A stretch of 64,000 bases of DNA, taken from Parapedobacter defluvii (GTDB lineage: Bacteria; Bacteroidota; Bacteroidia; Sphingobacteriales; Sphingobacteriaceae). Below the pieces are notes generated by a model that saw only the letters and a program-made list of their open reading frames with translations, did not search any database and was not told where the DNA came from. The stretch is from contig NZ_BMIK01000004.1 in the NCBI RefSeq assembly GCF_014642075.1, positions 215,785 to 279,784 of the forward strand. The letters run 5' to 3'. Shown one piece after another: positions 38,537 to 45,936 of this stretch (within the stretch, counting starts at the first letter, position 1; each line of letters begins with the position of its first letter). Made by a program: the position numbers and the translations under genes.

Positions 38537-39871
38537 ATGAGAACGAAACAGATAAAACGTCCTGCTGCAGCACAGAAACCACGTGTGAATGTGGTCACAT
38601 TGGGCTGCTCCAAGAATATCCACGACAGCGAAGTGCTGATGGGGCAATTGCGTGGTAATGACATGCCGGTGGTGCATGAAGCATCGAATATACAGGCGGA
38701 TGATATCGTCGTGATCAATACGTGCGGCTTTATCGATAACGCCAAGCAGGAGTCCATCGATACCATTTTGCAATACAGTGCGCTTAAAGCGGAAGGAAAG
38801 GTTGGAAAAGTGATTGTGACCGGCTGTCTTTCCGAGCGATATAAGCCAGAGCTGCAGACAGAGATTCCCAATGTCGACGCATACTTCGGAACCAATGACC
38901 TGCAGGCGCTATTGGGCACCCTGGGTGCTGATTACAAACGCGAATTGGTCGGCGAACGGATGCTTACCACCCCTTCGCATTTTGCCTATTTCAAGATTGC
39001 AGAGGGTTGCAACCGACCCTGTTCGTTTTGTGCTATCCCGCTCATGCGGGGCAAGCATGTATCCAAGTCGATGGAAAGCTTGGTGAACGAAGCACAATAC
39101 CTTGCAAAAAACGGTACCAAGGAACTTATACTGATTGCACAGGATCTCACCTACTACGGTTTGGACCTTTACGGCAAACGTAATCTTGCAGATTTGCTCA
39201 GACGGCTCTCGGATGTGGAGGGAATTGAATGGATCCGGTTGCAATATGCGTACCCATCGGGATTCCCGACGGACGTCCTTGACGTTATGAAGGAGCGTGC
39301 CAACATCTGTAATTACCTGGATATGCCGTTGCAGCACATCAGCGATAACATGCTGCGGTCGATGCGCCGGGGCATTACCAAGCAGAAGACCCTGGACCTA
39401 ATCCATTCCATCCGTGATCGTGTGCCGGACATTGCCTTGCGGACAACACTCATTTGCGGGTACCCGGGAGAAACTGAACAGGATTTTGAAGAGCTTAAGC
39501 AATGGGTTGCAGCTACCCGCTTTGACCGTTTGGGATGTTTTACCTATTCGCACGAAGAGAAGACCCATGCATATAGCTTGATTGACGATATTCCCGAAAC
39601 GGAAAAAGCCGCCCGTGTAGAACAGATTATGGAAATCCAGCAGGGTATTTCTTATGACATTAACCAAACCCGGGTTGGCAACACCTACAAAGTACTGGTG
39701 GATAAAATAGAGGGAGAATATTTTGTAGGGCGTACGGAATACGATTCACCGGAAGTGGACAATGAGGTGCTTATTCCTGTTGCAGACCAGTATCTTACAC
39801 CTGGCCGGTTTGTGCAGGTGCATGTGGACCGGGCCGAAGACTTCGACCTGTATGGAACGATTGTCAAATAA
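38537..39871 (+). CDS. rimO: Ribosomal protein S12 methylthiotransferase RimO
   Basis: Radical-SAM enzyme that methylthiolates the conserved Asp of ribosomal protein S12. The N-terminal UPF0004 domain holds three cluster cysteines (LGCSKN, INTCGF, TGCLS). The radical-SAM motif is CNRPCSFC, followed by PLMRGKHVSKS. A C-terminal TRAM domain ends in VDRAEDFDLYGTIV. The frame is open to 38501, inside ftsY, but the ATG at 38537 (MRTKQIKRPAA) gives a normal 444-residue enzyme that begins just before the first domain. Confidence 0.96.
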   Translation: MRTKQIKRPAAAQKPRVNVVTLGCSKNIHDSEVLMGQLRGNDMPVVHEASNIQADDIVVINTCGFIDNAKQESIDTILQYSALKAEGKVGKVIVTGCLSERYKPELQTEIPNVDAYFGTNDLQALLGTLGADYKRELVGERMLTTPSHFAYFKIAEGCNRPCSFCAIPLMRGKHVSKSMESLVNEAQYLAKNGTKELILIAQDLTYYGLDLYGKRNLADLLRRLSDVEGIEWIRLQYAYPSGFPTDVLDVMKERANICNYLDMPLQHISDNMLRSMRRGITKQKTLDLIHSIRDRVPDIALRTTLICGYPGETEQDFEELKQWVAATRFDRLGCFTYSHEEKTHAYSLIDDIPETEKAARVEQIMEIQQGISYDINQTRVGNTYKVLVDKIEGEYFVGRTEYDSPEVDNEVLIPVADQYLTPGRFVQVHVDRAEDFDLYGTIVK

Positions 39872-39904
39872 TCGTTATCAGTCGCTGCTTTTGGTGGTAA
39901 CCCC

Positions 39905-39912
39905 TATCTTTG
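39905..39912 (+). promoter_or_regulatory. -7 box of bshC
   Basis: TATCTTTG, an exact TAnnTTTG match 7 nt before the bshC ATG, implying a very short or absent leader. Confidence 0.45.
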
Positions 39913-39919
39913 CTGGGCA

Positions 39920-41509
39920 ATGAAGGCAACCTACATAGACTATAAGGATACCAACAGCTTTTCAAAGACACTGCTGGCTTATTTGAATAACGATCCGGCT
40001 CTTGAACCCTTTGCAGGTAACCGGCCGGATATGGAAGGTTTTGCCCGGCAGATAACGGCTAAGGTTGGTAAAACAGAAAGAGAGGGGCTGGTACAGCGTC
40101 TTAAACACCAATATGGAACGCTGCTGCCGGAACAACAAGTGGTGGCTGCTAATGTGGAAGCATTGGCCGACGAGCGGACTTTTACGGTTACCACGGGGCA
40201 TCAACTGAATATCTTCACGGGACCTTTGTATTTCATTTTTAAAATCGCGACCACTATTCGGCTGGCGTGCGATTTGAAGAAAGCTTTTCCGGAATATACC
40301 TTTGTGCCCGTCTATTGGATGGCTACCGAAGACCATGATTTTGCGGAGATTAACCATACCCGGCTCCATGGAAGGAAGATCGTGTGGGAAGCTAGTACCC
40401 AGGGAGCTACCGGGCGGATAAAAACGGAAGGCATTGCCGAAACGGTACGCCGGTACCAGAATTTTCTTGGTCTCTCGGAAAATTCTTCCCGGTTATCCGG
40501 CATGATCGAGGAAGCGTACCTGAAACATGATAACCTTGCTGCCGCTACACGCTATCTTGTCCATCAGCTGTTTGGCTCGTATGGACTGGTCATTATGGAT
40601 GCGGACGACCGCTGGCTTAAGCAACGCTTTGCACCGGTAATCGAACAGGACATCCTGGGCGAACATAGCCACAGTGCGATCGAAAAGACCTCTAATGCGT
40701 TGAAGGATGCGGGGTTCTCCACTCAGGTACATGCCCGCGAAATCAATTTTTTTTACTTGACCGATGCGTTCCGGGAACGCATTGTGCGGCTTGACGACGG
40801 CCGGTATGAAGTGCTCCGTCAGGGAATTTATTTCACTGAGGAGGAATTGCGCGCTGAGATAAGCAATCATCCGGATCGGTTTAGTCCGAATGTGGTCATG
40901 CGACCGCTGTATCAGGAATTGATCTTGCCTAATCTTGCCTACATCGGCGGGGGAGCTGAGATTGTCTACTGGTTGCAATTGAAAGCCTGCTTCGAGCACT
41001 ATGGCGTGGATTTTCCCATTTTGGTGCCACGCAACTCTGCCATGATAACCGACGATAACATGGCGGTGAAAGTGCTCCGGCTTGACCTGACCTTCCGGAG
41101 TATTTTCAAGCCAACGGATGAGTTGAAGAAGGAATATGTGCGCCGGCATACAAAACATCGGCTGAACCTGCACGATGAATGGATGGAACTCAATGCCATT
41201 TTCGGTAAACTGCGGTTGCGCGCCCACAAGATTGATCCGACATTGGGGCCAAGTACAGACGCGGTAAAGGCTAGACTCAAAAAAGCGATTAACAACCTGG
41301 AGAAAAAACTGCTGAAAGCGGATAAACGGAATCATGAAGATGCGCTGATTCAAATAGACCGCATCAAAGAAAAACTTTTCCCCGGCGGAGGATTACAGGA
41401 GCGATCTGAAAACTTTGGACTACTGTATGTAAAATATGGAGATCGGTTGATCAGCGAACTGATCGGGCACTTTGAACCTTTGGCGTTTAAATTTACAATT
41501 ATTTACTGA
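39920..41509 (+). CDS. bshC: Bacillithiol biosynthesis cysteine-adding enzyme BshC
   Basis: Catalyses addition of cysteine to glucosaminyl-malate, the last step of bacillithiol synthesis. The 529-residue protein has the BshC core with VTTGHQLNIFTGPLYFIFK, PVYWMATEDHDFAEIN and ILPNLAYIGGGAEIVYWLQL, followed by a C-terminal coiled coil (about 420-500, KARLKKAINNLEKKLLKADK). Its presence indicates bacillithiol as the low-molecular-weight thiol. bshA and bshB are not in the window. The 3' end overlaps the convergent pcm by 7 nt. Confidence 0.95.
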   Translation: MKATYIDYKDTNSFSKTLLAYLNNDPALEPFAGNRPDMEGFARQITAKVGKTEREGLVQRLKHQYGTLLPEQQVVAANVEALADERTFTVTTGHQLNIFTGPLYFIFKIATTIRLACDLKKAFPEYTFVPVYWMATEDHDFAEINHTRLHGRKIVWEASTQGATGRIKTEGIAETVRRYQNFLGLSENSSRLSGMIEEAYLKHDNLAAATRYLVHQLFGSYGLVIMDADDRWLKQRFAPVIEQDILGEHSHSAIEKTSNALKDAGFSTQVHAREINFFYLTDAFRERIVRLDDGRYEVLRQGIYFTEEELRAEISNHPDRFSPNVVMRPLYQELILPNLAYIGGGAEIVYWLQLKACFEHYGVDFPILVPRNSAMITDDNMAVKVLRLDLTFRSIFKPTDELKKEYVRRHTKHRLNLHDEWMELNAIFGKLRLRAHKIDPTLGPSTDAVKARLKKAINNLEKKLLKADKRNHEDALIQIDRIKEKLFPGGGLQERSENFGLLYVKYGDRLISELIGHFEPLAFKFTIIY

Positions 41510-42195
41510 CTCCGGGTGAAGGGGACGAACCGCACAGGCGTGAGTTTGGTTTCAACGACTTTTCCATTCTGTTTTTCCATCAGAATCAATGTCTGTACCG
41601 CTGCAGGTGGCCCTACGGGTATGACCATCTTTCCGCCGTCTTTCAGTTGCTTGATCAGCGGCGGAGGGATTTCATCGGGTGCAGCGGTAACGACGATGGC
41701 GTCAAACGGCGCTTTGGTTTCCAGTCCTTTGTAGCCATCTCCGATGATGACGGTTACGTTGGCATACCCCAGGCTGTCCAATAATTTTTCAGCCTGTTGA
41801 CCCAGTTCCTTCACGATTTCGATGGTATATACCTCGTTGACCATCTCAGCTAGCACGGCTGCTTGGTAACCGGACCCTGTACCGATTTCAAGGACACGGT
41901 GATTCGGCTTTAGGTCGAGCAATTGAGTCATGTAGGCCACGATATAGGGCTGTGAGATGGTCTGTCCGTGACCGATGGACAGTGGCGAATCGGCATATGC
42001 CTGCGCCCGATACTGTGGCGGCACGAACAGGTGCCGTTGCACCTTTCGCATCGCATCGAGCGTGGCATCATGGTTGATGCCACGGGCTTCGAGCTGCTGG
42101 CGGACCATGTCGTTGCGTAGACTTTGTTCATCCTGGACCAGGAACTGATGGGTCTCCACGGCAATGATCAATCCGATGAGGACAAGCAGTTTCAT
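41503..42195 (-). CDS. pcm: Protein-L-isoaspartate O-methyltransferase with N-terminal hydrophobic segment
   Basis: SAM-dependent methyltransferase that initiates repair of isoaspartyl residues. The family core starts at about residue 29 (DMVRQQLEARGI), with SIGHGQTISQPYIVAYMTQL, SAM motif I VLEIGTGSGYQAA and post-I PFDAIVVTAAPDE. Unusually, a 28-residue extension with a hydrophobic core (MKLLVLIGLIIAVETHQF) looks like a signal peptide or anchor. The ATG at 42195 overlaps the stop of the upstream DUF4833 gene by 4 nt, which supports the long start. An internal ATG at residue 30 would give a cytosolic form. Confidence 0.92.
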   Translation of the reverse strand: MKLLVLIGLIIAVETHQFLVQDEQSLRNDMVRQQLEARGINHDATLDAMRKVQRHLFVPPQYRAQAYADSPLSIGHGQTISQPYIVAYMTQLLDLKPNHRVLEIGTGSGYQAAVLAEMVNEVYTIEIVKELGQQAEKLLDSLGYANVTVIIGDGYKGLETKAPFDAIVVTAAPDEIPPPLIKQLKDGGKMVIPVGPPAAVQTLILMEKQNGKVVETKLTPVRFVPFTRSQ

Positions 42196-42800
42196 GGCTT
42201 GATCCGTTCCGCCACACGTGCGAGGGTCGCCGCATCCCGGCCACTCAACTCGAAATAAGCAATGTCAGGATTGAGCTGACTTCCGCCGTCAATGCGTACG
42301 AAAATCCGGTCAAGAATAGCCTCCCGGTTGTTGATGGATGTGTATACCACGTATTTTTTGCTCTTATCGCAATAGGAAAGCCGTAAGGGGTGACTTTTGT
42401 AAGCGGCCAGGCGCAATTCATAGCTCCCATTGTCGAGTTGCTTATGGCTGATGCCATAGGCCATAGTCCGCTGTATAAAATTTAAGTCCTTACGTATCCC
42501 TCCTTCCGCATAGCGTATCCAATATACGTTTATGGGTTCATCGGAGTCTACCACACTGTCTTTCATGTTAAGTTGATAGATCACCGTGTTTTCGTCCGGA
42601 TCGCGTTGCAGGTAAAATAATTGTTTATTTTCGTTTGGTACGGGTAATTGATCTACGGCTACTTTTTTGTCGAATTTACTTTCCTGCGCAATCAAGCCCA
42701 ATGCGGAAAAAAGAAGAATGATACTGATGTTACCTTTCAGCCGGGTATATTCCCATAGATTATTCCGCGTTGGTGGCAGAACCATTGAATAGGATCGCAT
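42192..42800 (-). CDS. DUF4833-family exported protein
   Basis: Protein of up to 202 residues resembling DUF4833. The core (LFYLQRDPDENTVIYQLNMK, EPINVYWIRYAEGGIRKDLN, RTMAYGI) looks like a beta-sandwich, function unknown. A hydrophobic segment (about 24-38, ISIILLFSALGLIAQ) looks like a signal peptide. The exact start is uncertain because no ATG directly precedes that segment: Met1 or Met6, or a non-ATG start near LKGN, are possible. It overlaps pcm by 4 nt, so the two are translated together. A promoter candidate lies about 150 nt upstream, within the 74-bp repeat region. Confidence 0.78.
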   Translation of the reverse strand: MRSYSMVLPPTRNNLWEYTRLKGNISIILLFSALGLIAQESKFDKKVAVDQLPVPNENKQLFYLQRDPDENTVIYQLNMKDSVVDSDEPINVYWIRYAEGGIRKDLNFIQRTMAYGISHKQLDNGSYELRLAAYKSHPLRLSYCDKSKKYVVYTSINNREAILDRIFVRIDGGSQLNPDIAYFELSGRDAATLARVAERIKP

Positions 42801-42884
42801 AAGACACCTCCTTTTTCCAAAGATAACGAATTTTCTGGATCAAATTTTAAAAACTTATACAGGGGTTTATCGGTAGTAGATAAA

Positions 42885-42958
42885 ATGAAAGGCTTCCAAA
42901 CGGGGAGAATGAAAGCCTTTACTAACCAATTATAAACCTAAATTATGATGGTGCAAAG
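42885..42958. repeat. 74-bp repeat element, copy 1, with hairpin
   Basis: Matches 43677-43750 at 70 of 74 positions. The stem AAAGGCTTCC (42888-42897) pairs with GAAAGCCTTT (42911-42920) around the loop AAACGGGGAGAAT, with one C-A mismatch. A conserved A-rich stretch, ACTAACCAATTATAAACC, follows, then ATGATGGTG. On the plus strand the ATG would open a 5-codon frame (MMVQR). On the minus strand a good promoter lies just upstream (42954-42985), making the element a leader toward the DUF4833-pcm operon. Confidence 0.85.
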
Positions 42959-42985
42959 ATAGTGTATTTTGTACACTCCCACAAG
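42954..42985 (-). promoter_or_regulatory. Promoter candidate reading through repeat copy 1
   Basis: Minus strand: CTTG (complement of 42982-42985), 20 nt, then the exact box TATCTTTG (complement of 42954-42961). The spacer contains the inverted repeat GTGTA-N5-TACAC (42962-42976), placed like an operator between the two promoter elements. The downstream gene is DUF4833, about 150 nt away. Confidence 0.55.
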
Positions 42986-43056
42986 AAAAAAAATAAAATA
43001 TTTTTTGGGCGGGAATCGTTTTTGCAAATCCCGCATTTGTTCTAGAAATTCGGTGC

Positions 43057-43656
43057 ATGGTACATTCTTGGTTCAAGGTAATTCAATGGGGCGCAAAAAT
43101 CCAACTTAGGGCCGTGAATGCGGTATTCATTTGTCTGGTATTGAGCAGTGCCTGTCAGCATGAGTCAAAAAGCACGGTCTCGGCCACGGATATTAGAGAT
43201 AACAAAACCGATATAGATTTTCAGCAGGATACAATTCCCGATCCGCATCGTTTCCAGTTTATATTTGGTGACTCGGTGAATCGTGCGTTTTTCTGGGACC
43301 AAGAAAGTACACTACGCGAAACCGGTAGTGAGGCGTTGCGGATGGACGGGCGATCCGTGTTATACATCGAGAAAGCTTCATTGCCATTTGGGCTGCGTAC
43401 CGCATTGATGGATATCGAAGTGCTTGAACTTCCGCTTTTATTGCAAGTTGATGCGTTTGATAACGAAGCGGGACAATCCTTGGAATTATTTTCTGGTGCA
43501 TTAAAGGTTGAAAAAAGTTACGAATCCTCCTTTCCATCTTTGGACACCCTGCGCGCCGGCGACCTTTATATGATTAATAAAGACATCGATTTATCCGAAA
43601 AGGAGCATTTGGATGATTTCAGCATCCAACACTGGTGGGAAACTTATTCTCAATAG
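43057..43656 (+). CDS. Putative lipoprotein of unknown function
   Basis: A 199-residue product with a lipoprotein signal: hydrophobic AVFICLVLSSAC gives lipidated Cys33, followed by a polar linker (QHESKSTVSATDIRDNKTD). The mature domain looks beta-rich with acidic patches (FQFIFGDSVNRAFFWDQEST, SLELFSGALKVEKSYESSFP) and has no motif I recognise. It sits exactly between the two 74-bp repeats, 99 nt after copy 1 and 21 nt before copy 2, so repeats and gene may have moved or been duplicated as a unit. The frame and signal make it credible. Confidence 0.7.
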   Translation: MVHSWFKVIQWGAKIQLRAVNAVFICLVLSSACQHESKSTVSATDIRDNKTDIDFQQDTIPDPHRFQFIFGDSVNRAFFWDQESTLRETGSEALRMDGRSVLYIEKASLPFGLRTALMDIEVLELPLLLQVDAFDNEAGQSLELFSGALKVEKSYESSFPSLDTLRAGDLYMINKDIDLSEKEHLDDFSIQHWWETYSQ

Positions 43657-43676
43657 GCAAGCAATACTCCTAACTA

Positions 43677-43750
43677 ATGAAAGGTTTCCAAACGGGGAGA
43701 ATGGAAACCTTTACTAACCAATTATAAACCTAAATTATGATGGTGTAAAG
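43677..43750. repeat. 74-bp repeat element, copy 2, with hairpin
   Basis: Second copy of the element at 42885-42958. Here the stem is AAAGGTTTCC (43680-43689) with GGAAACCTTT (43703-43712), perfectly paired. Relative to copy 1, a C-G pair has become T-A and the C-A mismatch is repaired to C-G, while the 13-nt loop is identical. The minus-strand -7 position holds TACCTTTA (43746-43753), a weaker promoter box. No gene starts nearby on the minus strand, so a free-standing small RNA is conceivable. Confidence 0.85.
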
Positions 43751-43884
43751 GTAATTTATTTTGTGATAATATCAAATAGTATGCTTAATTTTTAACATTA
43801 TTTTAACAAATCGACAACAATATTAAAATTTTCCAAATTCATTTTCTATCGCAACGTATCGAATCTGTCTTTTCAGTCTTCCCT

Positions 43885-44172
43885 TCATTTATTCGTTGTT
43901 TTTTCCGAATGCCCTAACAGTTTGTCGGGGGCCACATGATCCCGGATCAGACGCTTCAGTGCCGTTATTTCGGGGAATCCACCATCTGTTTTCCGGTCGA
44001 TAACGGGGTGTCCATCTATGTATATCGTGAATTTTCCCTCGGTTTCCGAGGGGCGTAGCATTACGCCATTCAATTCGTCGTTAAATGTGGTAAGCAGCTC
44101 GGAAGCTAAATAAACGGATCTCAGCATCCAGCCGCACTTCGGGCAATATTCGATCGTGATTGTTGGTTTCAT
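43885..44172 (-). CDS. SelT/SelW/SelH-like (Rdx family) protein
   Basis: A 95-residue thioredoxin-like protein of the Rdx family. It starts with the diagnostic strand and redox motif TIEYCPKCGWMLRS (CxxC, cysteines at 9 and 12), then a helix (YLASELLTTFNDEL), the strand GKFTIYIDGHPVIDRK and the terminal GGFPEITALKRLIRD. The usual selenocysteine position is cysteine. It is presumed to have a thiol-redox role; the partner is unknown. It is the only minus-strand gene in this stretch. Confidence 0.88.
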   Translation of the reverse strand: MKPTITIEYCPKCGWMLRSVYLASELLTTFNDELNGVMLRPSETEGKFTIYIDGHPVIDRKTDGGFPEITALKRLIRDHVAPDKLLGHSEKTTNK

Positions 44173-44221
44173 TTGGAATAGAAATGTATTGAATCACGAA
44201 GATACGCAATATTGGTAAAGG

Positions 44222-44229
44222 TACCTTTG
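44222..44229 (+). promoter_or_regulatory. -7 box of the M48 peptidase gene
   Basis: TACCTTTG, an exact TAnnTTTG match 72 nt before the ATG at 44302. No clear -33 element. Confidence 0.4.
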
Positions 44230-44301
44230 TATCGGCGGGAGGAAATTTTGGTATGGGTTTTGGTTGATTCCGGAGCACATACTCATATCTAATTTCATAA
44301 C

Positions 44302-45120
44302 ATGAAGAAACTGGTTTTTACATTCCTTGTCGCAGCTTGTTTGATTGGTGCTGCGAATGCACAGAAACTAAACCTGGGAAAGGCTGCGAGCGCGGCATCC
44401 AATAGTGTTTCTGCTTTCACGTTTACCAACGAAGATGCGATCAAGCTATCAAAAGAGGCTGTAAATTGGATGGATGAACACAACGAAGTCGCCGGCCCGG
44501 ATGATCCATATACCCAGCGGCTGGAACGTCTGTTTGGCAAACATCAATCCCAGGATGGGCTGGCACTGAATTATAAAGTATATTTAGTGAGTGATATCAA
44601 CGCCTTTGCGTGTGCAGATGGAAGTGTCCGCGTATTTTCCTCATTGATGGACATCATGACCGATGACGAATTGCTATCAATTATTGGCCATGAAATCGGC
44701 CACGTGAAAAATGAAGATACGAAAGACGCCATGAAAAATGCATACATGAAGGCTGCTGCCATCGATGCGGCGGGATCTGCTTCCAAAACGGTACAGGCTC
44801 TTTCCGATAGCCAGTTAGGTGAGTTGGCCAACGCGATGCTTGATGCCTCACATAGTAGAAAGCAGGAATCTGAGGCAGACGAATATGCTTACGGCTTCAT
44901 GAAGCAGCACGGCTACAATGTGGTGGCCGCTTACACCGCATTCAAGAAACTTGCCTTGCTGAGTAGTGGCGACACAAATGTATCGGGTTTCGAAAAAATG
45001 CTGAGCTCGCACCCGGATAGCGAAAAACGAGCGGAGGAGGTAAAAGCAAAAGCTGAAAAAGATGGCCTTTGGCAAGACCCCGGTACCGTCGAACTACCAC
45101 AAACCCGATTGACGGAATAA
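44302..45120 (+). CDS. M48-family zinc metalloprotease, exported
   Basis: Periplasmic HtpX/LoiP-like peptidase of 272 residues. A signal peptide (KKLVFTFLVAACLIGAANA, cleavage near 20) is followed by the M48 domain with HEIGH (His130, Glu131, His134) and the third zinc ligand region ESEAD (about 189-193). No transmembrane helices occur after the signal, so it is a soluble envelope protease, probably for quality control of outer-membrane proteins. A terminator follows 26 nt after the stop. The gene is monocistronic. Confidence 0.93.
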   Translation: MKKLVFTFLVAACLIGAANAQKLNLGKAASAASNSVSAFTFTNEDAIKLSKEAVNWMDEHNEVAGPDDPYTQRLERLFGKHQSQDGLALNYKVYLVSDINAFACADGSVRVFSSLMDIMTDDELLSIIGHEIGHVKNEDTKDAMKNAYMKAAAIDAAGSASKTVQALSDSQLGELANAMLDASHSRKQESEADEYAYGFMKQHGYNVVAAYTAFKKLALLSSGDTNVSGFEKMLSSHPDSEKRAEEVKAKAEKDGLWQDPGTVELPQTRLTE

Positions 45121-45146
45121 TCACCCGGACTGTGGAAAAATAGGAC

Positions 45147-45184
45147 AACCACCCGTGAAGGATCGCTTCCGGGTGGTTTTTCGT
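45147..45184 (+). terminator. Rho-independent terminator after the M48 gene
   Basis: AACCACCCG (45147-45155) pairs perfectly with CGGGTGGTT (45170-45178) around a 14-nt loop. TTTTTCGTATTTTT follows. The T-rich tail runs into the promoter box of the next gene. Confidence 0.85.
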
Positions 45185-45191
45185 ATTTTTG
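45184..45191 (+). promoter_or_regulatory. -7 box of the DUF481 gene
   Basis: TATTTTTG, an exact TAnnTTTG match that starts where the M48 terminator tail ends and lies 5 nt before the ATG at 45197. Confidence 0.45.
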
Positions 45192-45196
45192 CTTAT

Positions 45197-45931
45197 ATGA
45201 TCCGACGAATAGCTTGCTTGCTACCGCTGTACGTGACTACCATCACTACAGCCGTGGCACAATGGAGCGATAGCACTCATTATTACATACAACTGTCTTC
45301 GACCAATTCGATTAACCGGGCGAATGCCAAAAGTGCCTATCTTTTCAATAACGGATTGCGATTTTCGATCCAGAAGGAACGGGTGCGCCTCAACTGGAGC
45401 AATAACTGGCTCTATGGCCAGCAGGATGGCAGCAAGACCAACAACGACTTCTCGTCAACGTTTGATGCAAACTTTTACCGGCCCGATAAAAAGCTGTTTT
45501 ATTGGGGATTGGCCAATTACAATACGAGCTACTCCTTAAAAATTAAAAACCAGCTATTAGCAGGTGCAGGACTAGCATACAGCTTTTTTGATACCGAGAC
45601 TGCTTATTTCAATCTGAGTGACGGATTTCTTTTTGATGCAAGCAGCATTCTGGAAAATGATTTGCCTATCCACTACCAAACGGTACGTAATTCCTTCCGG
45701 GTAGCTTACAAATTTGTCATTGGTTCGTTTATCGTAGTTCAGGGCAACAATTTTTACCAACCTTCGCTTTCCAAGGCTTCCGATTATAACATTCGGCTTA
45801 CAAACGATATCTCATTTAGACTAAACCGCTGGCTCAGTCTTAAGGCCGCCCTTACGTATAACCGTATTAACCGTACGGATAGCGAGAATCTGTTATTTAC
45901 TTATGGTGTAGCTTTTGAACGGTATTTTTAA
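45197..45931 (+). CDS. DUF481-family outer-membrane beta-barrel protein
   Basis: A 244-residue protein with a signal peptide (IRRIACLLPLYVTTITTAVA, then QWSDS) and repeated amphipathic strands ending in an aromatic residue (GVAFERYF), as expected of a barrel. The strand pattern FRVAYKFVIGSFIVVQGNNF matches DUF481. The frame is open to 45155, but that start lies inside the preceding terminator, so the ATG at 45197, right after a promoter box, was chosen. Function unknown; it is convergent with the M16 gene, 5 nt apart. Confidence 0.85.
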   Translation: MIRRIACLLPLYVTTITTAVAQWSDSTHYYIQLSSTNSINRANAKSAYLFNNGLRFSIQKERVRLNWSNNWLYGQQDGSKTNNDFSSTFDANFYRPDKKLFYWGLANYNTSYSLKIKNQLLAGAGLAYSFFDTETAYFNLSDGFLFDASSILENDLPIHYQTVRNSFRVAYKFVIGSFIVVQGNNFYQPSLSKASDYNIRLTNDISFRLNRWLSLKAALTYNRINRTDSENLLFTYGVAFERYF

Positions 45932-45936
45932 TACCC

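Noticed and set aside
42885..43750. The two 74-bp repeats as a CRISPR array or insertion-sequence ends
   Set aside because: There are only two copies, about 790 bp apart, in direct orientation, with a normal gene between; no cas or transposase gene and no terminal inverted repeats.
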